From: Ophiothrix spiculata
Taxonomy: Eukaryota; Echinodermata; Ophiuroidea; Amphilepidida; Ophiotrichidae
Strand: one strand, 5' to 3'
Assembly: GCA_000969725.1 (NCBI GenBank)
Contig: JXSR01S005558.1
Length of the DNA stretch: 24,036 bases
Shown here: positions 17,109 to 24,036 of the stretch, in pieces
Layout: each line of letters opens with the position of its first letter
Position numbering within the stretch: the stretch's first letter is position 1
Position numbers and translations under genes: made by a program
Notes under the pieces: model-generated
What the model saw: only the letters and a program-made list of their open reading frames with translations
What the model was told of the DNA's origin: nothing
Databases searched by the model: none

Positions 17109-19860
17109 TGTAAACAACCCCTATAAAAGCTAAACACGTATTCTTAGCAATGGTGATTTTTATGAATGTGATAAACATAAGTATGTGAGATTAAATTGTT
17201 GAACTCTTGAATCTCTAGCTTTATGACCTATATAACTGCCTGCCTTTATACACACAAACCTGCAGATAACAATATGATTGGCTCCTGAAATGTATCAGGT
17301 TACATATGTTCATCTTCTCAATGCAGCTGTTTTAATCATGCTGACATTGTAAGAGCTTTAGTAACCTAATAAAAGAGTGCATATAAATATATCTGTGAAG
17401 GCAATTGGTATGCTCATCATTCCACAGAGCTATGTTAAATGGCATGTTAACAGCATGGGAAAATTCATGACCCAGTTATCATCAGTGTGTAAGTTCTTTG
17501 ACCAAAGAGGCATAACTCTGTTCTATATATTCTATATATGTTTGTGTGATATTCATTTCAATCAAATTGCACCAATTAAAGAGCTTTGTCCAATTGCCTC
17601 AATTTTTCTTTGTGTTTGGTACCATTTTGTTCATGTATTTTTTATTAACCATGTAGAATTTTACATCTGAAATATATTTTATTCTGGAGATAAAAGTTAA
17701 AGTATGTGGGAGGTGGAGAGGGGGCACTCATATGAAAGTGACATACCTGCTGCTACTTCCACCAAAAAAAAAAAAAAAGAAATCATAAGTGTTAGTTTCA
17801 TACATTTGATACTACATACCAATTTATTTATTTACACATTTACACTATTATACTTTTAGAGCAATGAGTTAATTTATCCAATCCAAATATTGAAATCTCT
17901 TTAAATATTTATGCAAAGGATGTTATTTAATACTTAAAATGAACTATTGTGGAGCTATTATTTCTATTCTTCAAGAAGTGATTTACAAGTATGCATTTAA
18001 AGTACCAGTTACTTGGAAAATGACAGAACTGCATACATCATTTGTAGATTAAGGCTAAACAGGTGCAAAATAGGAGTTTTCAGGCAGGTGAAGTTAAAAG
18101 CGTATTTATTTGCTCTATTTATCACGATGATCACTCTACAGGCACTGCCAATACCAAAGAAGTTTAACAAAATTGAGAAACCTTTAAACCAGAAGGCAAA
18201 ATACATTTTTGAGTATTCGTAGTAGTATTCAGAATACTGATAATATAGATAATTTGTGAGCATTTAACCCTTTGAGGTCTACCAGAATCTTATTACAATC
18301 ATAACTGAATGGCTCAAACAGCAAGTTATATTTTTTTACAAAATCTACTGTTGATGTAACAGAAATGAATTTGGAGATTTTAACAGGTTTGCCGTCGGAC
18401 AAGTTTTGAACTGTCAAGCTTTCAGAAATGAAGTAACAGAAGTGCTTGTACACTCTCCATTTTTTTGTGCAGCATCTGATCTAGATCTATATAAAGTTAG
18501 ACCTGGTTAAAGTGAAACTTTTTCCATTTGTAATTTGAAAATTGTATATTTCTCTTAAAGTTGTTTGTACATATCTCCAGCTCTAAAGACACAGGTCAGT
18601 TTCTAGCGATAAGCTATGTTAATAATTGACATTTGAGACTAATTTCTTCCTCAGTTGATTAATTGATTTAGATTTAGATTTAAGTGGATACATACTGCCA
18701 ACTCACTTATCATAGTTCACTACTAACATAATTATTATAAAAATTATTTGTAAATTCATTGTTGACACCAAAGAAACATGAGTGGCACAAGTGTTATAAA
18801 TTGTATACTTGGGATCAAATTGAAATATACTTTAACTTTACTGACCATTATAATAAAACCTAAATTAATCATGCAGATATGTTAATTAAAAAAAAAAAAT
18901 TCCATGCCAAAATTCTTAAACATTTGCTAAGGTGTATTTCATTTTACCATGTTTTTTAAGCTTCACATCATCTCATATCTAATTAAAAGTTATTAAGAGA
19001 AGAAAAGAAGCATATAATATGCAGTCCAGGATTACAATCACAGAAATTGGTTTCAGATTAACAGAAATGTCTTATTTCATCAGTTTCAGTGATACAAGAA
19101 TATTTGGACTTGGTCGAAAATGGATTTGGAATGAAATGACTCTAAAGAAGGAACCAAATTTTGGCAATTGTAAACAAACAATCTAACCAAAATATTTTAA
19201 AAATATTTTCTTATGATTGTGAGTTTTTCCTATAATATAAATATGTGTGACACAAAATCATATGTTGTCTGTCGCCCGAATCCCCTGCAGCCAGTTTGCC
19301 ACTTTCATGTAATGGATATGATGTAGAACCATATAACAACAAATTCCAATGTGTCTATATCTTACGGTTATAATTCAAGTCTGTCCATTAGCTGTGATTA
19401 TTATAAGCCATTTGAGGTAGTTACATCCCTGGGGTTTAGCTTTAGTATAAACAAGTTTTTGTATTGTCATTGAATTATGCCTTTGCTATGGAGATGTTTG
19501 TATTGATTTGTATACTATGTGAAGAACATTCTATTTGTTTCTTTGAACAAGCAATTTAAGATAATAGAGAACTAATGGATTTAATGTTGTATATTCTACA
19601 CACTGATCGCTTCTCTGAGGAAATCAATCCAGATGAAGATAACAGAGAATGGATGGATTAAATGATGTAAATGTGATATTTGGTTTCATTAATTCTAATC
19701 ATATATACTATAGTATATAAGTAGATGTGAATTCCTACGGGAAATTAGTGTTTGTTGTTTTGGCATTCAAAGGCTAATCATATGTTACATGTATAATAAA
19801 AGCATTTAGAGTGACAGGCCACCTGATTGACCAATAAGAGATACCTGCTATCAATAACTT
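17109..19860. other. Copy B segment without a supported gene
   Basis: Counterpart of 5925-9386, minus the three copy A insertions. It contains their empty sites: about 18481 for the TA element, about 18520-18560 for the foldback and about 18832 for the TTAA element. Poly-A runs occur at 17765-17779 and about 18890-18899. Small open frames on both strands around 18009-18453 are AT-driven and not supported. Confidence 0.5.
18356..18440 (+). repeat. Direct repeats flanking 77 bp missing from copy A
   Basis: GTAACAGA occurs at 18356-18363 and 18433-18440, each followed closely by A-A/G-TG. Copy A has one copy (about 7187-7194) joined directly to the downstream flank. This is what loss of 77 bp by recombination or slippage between the two repeats would leave. 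Confidence 0.75.
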
Positions 19861-20061
19861 TTGAGATACAACAGACAAATTTGCATGGTCAACTTTCATT
19901 TTCAAATACCACATTTCAAAAAAGACTGTTACAAGAAATCATATTTTCCAAAAACTATCACCCAGTGGAATTGCCTATCAGACTTCATCATCACAGCTTT
20001 AAGCATAGAAACATTTAAGGATCAATTTCTAAGTCATCTCAAGAACCAAGCATCTAACTAA
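19861..20061 (+). pseudogene. 3' end of a CR1/RTE-like LINE reverse transcriptase ORF (copy B, frame kept)
   Basis: Sixty-six codons end at TAA 20059-20061. Residues about 24-39 read YKKSYFPKTITQWNCL, and later residues SIETFKDQFLSHL. This matches the usual C-terminus of non-LTR retrotransposon polyproteins, where (Y/F)SFFPRTI-x-x-WN-x-LP is followed by a helix with F-K. Nothing of the catalytic YxDD region or the endonuclease is present, so this is a severely 5'-truncated insertion. The same fragment in copy A is frameshifted by a 7-base loss. It was present before the duplication. Confidence 0.75.
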
Positions 20062-20154
20062 ATATTTAAAAAAAACATAGCGCACCCAGAACCTTTAATT
20101 TAATTATGATTGTAACATGCATTTTTACAAAAAGATTGCACTATTTTAAAACCA

Positions 20155-20485
20155 TTTTCATTTTTTTATGTGTTTTTGTTTCATCTGTTTTCACTTTCCT
20201 GTCACAATATGTCCCTTTTATTAAACTTTCTTATGTAGTAAGTAATTTTGATGTACTTTCAGTGAAAGCGATATTGATCTTGGTTATGTCCAATCACTAT
20301 TGAAAGACATCAATTCATCTTTCTACTTTACTATCCTTACTATGACCAGACTATGCACCAGCACTTCGTCTTTGTCATGATATTATTGACACAGCAACAA
20401 TAAAACCAATAACTGCTAGCCACTATGCTGTGGTAAATATTTGCCAGTTGTCTTATCAATCATTGGGAACAAGACATCTCATGAT
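20155..20485 (+). repeat. Block 1 of the internal repeat (copy B)
   Basis: Counterpart of 9661-9991. The frame after ACTTTCAG (ending 20262) runs from 20264 to a TGA at 20378-20380: 38 codons starting ESDIDLGYVQSLLKDINSSF. AATAAA is at 20399-20404. This is the longest of the four related frames. Confidence 0.6.
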
Positions 20486-21108
20486 ATCACAAAAAGCTGG
20501 TACAATGAGTGAAATAGTGATGATGAAAAGGATGGATGGCTCGGAAAAGATAATGTAAACATATATGGAGTTTTAGGATGGTTTTTCACAGATTTTGGAT
20601 AACGATGGATTGTTTTTCATCACATATAATCCCATCCAATTTGCCTTTAATGGGTGTATTTTGCAAAGATTTGCTAAAACCCACCTAATTTATGTAAATT
20701 TGGATGCTTTTCAGCCAAAGTTGGTACATTAATGGTTTGGTTTTTGAATAAAAAGTAGGAACAAAGATAGGCAAATTCAAAGTCTGGCAAAAATGTTGAG
20801 GTTCCCCATACCAGATGGATGCATTCATGTGCTTACTCAAATTCCATGCAAACAATCTTGTCAAACCCTGCAGATTTTTAATTAAGCTAAAGAAAGTAAC
20901 TCTATGTCTTATCAGATACATTTCATGAAAACACATTGCAATATATTTCCATATATAAAAGGCGATAATAAAACTGGCCCTGATTGAATATCCTTTTTTA
21001 ATGCTTTCTATGAGGATTGATAAAGTTGTTAATGAGCGTTGGTAATATTGATAATTTCAGTTTTTTAATAACTGTTTTTACTGTTTACTGTTTTTTCTTT
21101 AAAGAGCA
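20486..21108. other. Segment between internal repeat blocks (copy B)
   Basis: It contains the minus-strand frame 20685-20936 paired with that at 10197-10448, and the empty site for the mariner-type element at about 20954-20956. Nothing else was recognised. Confidence 0.45.
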
Positions 21109-21410
21109 TTTTCATTTGTCTTTGTACTTTCCATTTTTCATGATACCTTTAAACCTTCCAATTCAGTATTATTGATATACTTTTAGTACATATGATATGG
21201 ATATAGGTTATGTCCATGCATTATTGAATAACATCAATTCATCTACTTCGTTGTCTTGACTCTTCCCGACTATGCCCCAGCATTTCATCTTTGTCATGAT
21301 ATTATTGACACAGCCACAATAAAACTAATAACTGCTAGCCTCTATGCCATGTTAAATATTTGCCAGTTGTCTTATCAATCCATACACTGAGAACAAAACA
21401 TTTCAAGATT
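21109..21410 (+). repeat. Block 2 of the internal repeat (copy B)
   Basis: Counterpart of 11221-11525, about 954 bp after block 1. After CTTTTAG (ending 21186), the frame 21188-21259 reads TYDMDIGYVHALLNNINSS, then TSLS and TGA. AATAAA is at 21318-21323. Ser is replaced by Tyr in the shared SD-x-D core. Confidence 0.6.
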
Positions 21411-22526
21411 GAACGGAGGTAGATACGATGATTAAAAAGTCAAATATATGAGGAAGAAGATTAAAGGAGTAAGATAGCAATGTGTTGTATAGCAATCAGT
21501 TTCATGCTCTGGAAATACTGCAGTGAACCTTGAGTGAGAGATATTTGTAGATCCTTGGGCACTTAAAAGATATCTATATTGTAAAATGCATTGAATATGC
21601 CTAAAGGCTGCTTGTTAACTTGCTAATTTCTATGTATTTCAGTTCAGTTTTTATCTAGGATTAGTATTTTAATATTATAAGAAAATAAAATCAGAATTGA
21701 ATGATATTATGTTGTTAAGTAATGAAGTATACTTAAATTAATAAAACTATTGTTTTATCAGGCAAATGATTCTAAGCAAATCAAACAAATTGATTTATGT
21801 ATTGTTTCAGCTGACAAAATATTTATGTGGCATTGTACTTTAAAAGTACAAAAATGGTCTTTGTAATATAAGTATTTTGTAGTCATAGTAACAGTCACTT
21901 TAGTGGAATAAATACTTTATTAATGTGTCAAAACAAATATTTACAAAACTCTTTTTTATTGAAAATCATAAATCTCTTGTTACTTAATCTCAATCAATAT
22001 GTAGCAATGCACTGAATAACTGAGGTTTGCATTAGAACAGATTTGTATGCTCCTAAGAGCCACAAATGGCTTTCAGTAATTGCAGCTAATGAACAAACGT
22101 TGTATACAGTCCCACTAGGCATGGGCACAATTGAATTTCTTTGGAAATATTTTCTCATTTATCCATTCTATTAATTGTCATATTTGTTCCCATGCAGTCA
22201 TGATATTTTGTTTTGAAATTGAATCTTTGTAATCAAACCCTTCAAACTTTTGGAAGCCAAAAACATAGGTCCATTGGGAAAGATAATCTTTTGAGCAAGG
22301 GCTGAGCTTGGTCGGGACTCGTGCAAGCATCGAGCAAAATGTCATTGAGCGTTGGAAGAGCTCGCCGCTCTTTAAATCTTCATGGAAGAGTGGCAAGGTA
22401 AGAGCAAGGTCTGACGTTTTTAAAGAGTATCTACCAATGCTTGGGTTCCAACTTCTTTCTTTTGTGACTGAAACCATAGACATGAGATATATAATAATGC
22501 TTGTGTCATATGTCTCTGGCAAAATT
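21411..22526. other. Copy B segment without a supported gene
   Basis: Counterpart of 11526-13045 without the SINE and without the 152-bp tandem repeat. A GC-richer patch near 22290-22370 is not in copy A. The 114-codon minus frame at 22178-22522 depends on this patch and has no counterpart in A or family resemblance. Confidence 0.45.
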
Positions 22527-22776
22527 GAGGACCCTTGAACTAAAAGGGGGTTAAGTCACAAAATCTTGAAAATTGAGTTGTGTCAATTTCCTGCTACAGA
22601 ATTCTCATTTCTACATTCTGTAAAAGTTTTGTAGTAATTTGATGATCAGAACATGCGTAAAAGTCACTGCAAAATACAGCAATACCATTCAAGACTACAC
22701 AAATGATTTTATGTTTGTGTCGTTTTCTCAGTTTGTAATCAATGTGACTTAACCCCCTTCTAGTTCTAGGGTCCTC
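22527..22776. mobile_element. Foldback element, present only in copy B
   Basis: The left end GAGGACCCTTGAACTAAAAG and the reverse complement of the right end GAGGACCCTAGAACTAGAAG continue as GGGGGTTAAGTCACA, giving inverted repeats of about 35 bp. AATT occurs on both sides (22523-22526 and 22777-22780). AATT is its own complement, so it may be the target-site duplication or part of the ends. It is 250 bp with no coding capacity. Confidence 0.75.
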
Positions 22777-22780
22777 AATT

Positions 22781-23062
22781 AGAGGAAAGTCGCAAATCTA
22801 CATTTTGAATAAATGCCATCTAAAGTGAAAAATGAAATGAGAAAGTCAAATTTCGTTTTTTGACATAAAACGCCTTAATTCATAAGTGTTTACCTACACC
22901 TAAAGTTGTGATTTTCAATTTTCCCTGGAAATGCAATTATTCACGGTTAATTGATTGCATGTTGGTATTTTTCACTGTAGTAATCAGTACCTGTGAAATC
23001 GTTTTGCAGCTATTTTTTTAATGCAATATAATCAGTGGACTACTTTGGATTTCCATCTTAAA
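22781..23062. other. Copy B-only sequence of unknown origin
   Basis: About 280 bp directly after the foldback element, with no match in copy A. Homology with A resumes at ACATATTAAATTATCAC (23067, against 13145). No ends, boxes or frames were recognised. It could be the rest of a larger element with the foldback nested in it, or ancestral sequence lost from A. Confidence 0.5.
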
Positions 23063-24036
23063 ATGACATATTAAATTATCACAATTAAAGGAATTTAAAT
23101 TATCAAGACTGGTTGGTTGGAACAAGATATTTTAAAACAATGATCAATTATTATTTACACTCTTAAGTATATGTAAAGTTTAACAACTTCAAATTAATAA
23201 AGTATGTGAAATTTGAATACCCCATTGTTTTTTGTAATAGTAGATCCACACATGTATAAATTTACCAATATGAAAAATGAATTGCAATTGTGTCATTCAC
23301 ATGAGTGGAATACAACATTCCAAAAATACAAATCTGGATTATTCCTTCAGATACAGTTATATATCTGCTATCAGGGATATACATAGACATATGGTAGTCA
23401 GTTCTTTTACTTTAGGTCTTTAATTTAGATTATAATCTAATCTGATGACAAAAATAAGTAATACATTTGAATCAAACACATATGCAATAATAATACTGAT
23501 ATTTGTAAAATGTTCATGATTAATCAGCTTTATCTTGCATAGATTTTACAACCTGATACTAATGGTCGAAACTTAATTTACTGTCAAGCTACATTAAGCA
23601 AATTTTATGGCTCAGACACCCTAGCAGAAAACCAATTTTGTTCAATACTGATCGTTATAATCTAAAGACATTAGTAAGTGATCTTGTTGTTATTTCTGCA
23701 CACGTTTACCTTAATTACCTTGCAAATTATGCCAATAGAGTTTTGTATTGATGGACTGATCATGTTTCAATATGGTTGAAACGTGCCCCTATTTTATCAT
23801 GGTTACTAAATTTCCTTTGCATACAAAAGGAATCAGGGTAAATATATCTTGCTCTTGTAATTTAGCCAGGCTATTTGGAACATGCTTGGAATACAAGTTT
23901 GATGAATGAAAAGGTTTTAACTTGTATGGACCATTTTTTCAAATGTAATTTTACTGCTTCTATTTACATATAATTATTTTGCCCTTAGAATGGATCTGCC
24001 ATTTGCAAGAAGAGCCTCAGTGACATAACCAGAGGG
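23063..24036. other. End of copy B, no supported gene
   Basis: It is colinear with 13140-14098 at high identity. The last bases (from about 24019) differ from copy A, so either a breakpoint or an indel lies at the window edge. An acceptor-like TTTTGCCCTTAG near 23979-23990 precedes ATGGATCTGCC, but its frame differs from the copy A sequence within a few codons. Confidence 0.45.

Larger units (their letters stand above)
15941..24018 (+). repeat. Copy B of the large direct duplication
   Basis: It begins abruptly with TTTAAGCGTTTGTACACACC and is colinear with copy A to within about 20 bases of the window end. It lacks most insertions seen in copy A and keeps clean empty sites for them. It carries one foldback element of its own (22527-22776). 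It also retains 77 bp (18356-18432) that A seems to have lost between two copies of GTAACAGA. Confidence 0.93.

Noticed and set aside
22178..22538. 114-codon minus frame and 76-codon plus frame, the longest in the window
   Set aside because: They overlap each other, are absent from the homologous part of copy A, depend on a copy B-only GC-rich patch and resemble no family I know.
1..24036. CRISPR array, phage, integron, toxin-antitoxin or other prokaryotic defence features
   Set aside because: No regular direct repeats with spacers, no operon-like open frames and no ribosome-binding-site context. Transposon and SINE content shows animal nuclear DNA.

Overview
This is an AT-rich, intron-like or intergenic stretch of an animal nuclear genome. 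Its make-up is short non-autonomous DNA transposons, a tRNA-derived SINE, decayed non-LTR retrotransposon ends and no long open frames. My guess is a marine invertebrate deuterostome such as an echinoderm or hemichordate, from the style of the repeats; that is low confidence. I see no bacterial operons, CRISPR, rRNA or intact tRNA genes, and no complete protein-coding gene.

Layout. (1) 1-4680 is a left flank of single-copy AT-rich DNA carrying a hAT-like MITE (2508-2785), a foldback element (3031-3348) and a mariner-type element (3554-4040). A possible 3' terminal exon lies at 209-250. (2) 4681 to about 14098 is copy A of a large direct duplication. (3) About 14099-15940 is a spacer, with a small local repeat and one protein-like island near 14671-14775. 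(4) 15941 to about 24018, near the window end, is copy B. The start-to-start distance is 11,260 bp. Copies A and B are roughly 95% identical outside indels in the stretches I compared by eye. Each copy contains a TIR element, a LINE 3' end and a roughly 0.3 kb block that is itself repeated about 0.95 kb further on.

The two copies act as a natural before/after comparison. Copy A holds a mariner-type element, a second TA-flanked MITE, a TTAA-flanked MITE, another foldback element, a SINE and two short tandem duplications, all missing from copy B. Several have precise empty sites in B. Copy B has one foldback element that A lacks. The pattern fits either an old tandem duplication or two divergent haplotypes of one locus placed in series by an assembler.

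The most unusual observation is at 5636-5877 in copy A. It aligns without gaps to copy B but differs at 76 sites, and in every case the copy A base is alphabetically later than the copy B base (A<C<G<T). Most of these sites equal the later-letter choice between the copy B base and the base one or two positions downstream. That is the signature of two out-of-register sequences merged into one consensus, with ambiguity codes resolved to the last letter. I read it as an assembly artefact, not biology. The sequence and the open frame there should not be trusted.

No new functional system is supported. The value of the window lies in dated insertions with empty sites, a templated insertion, mariner remnants that still show the transposase N-terminus, and the consensus artefact.
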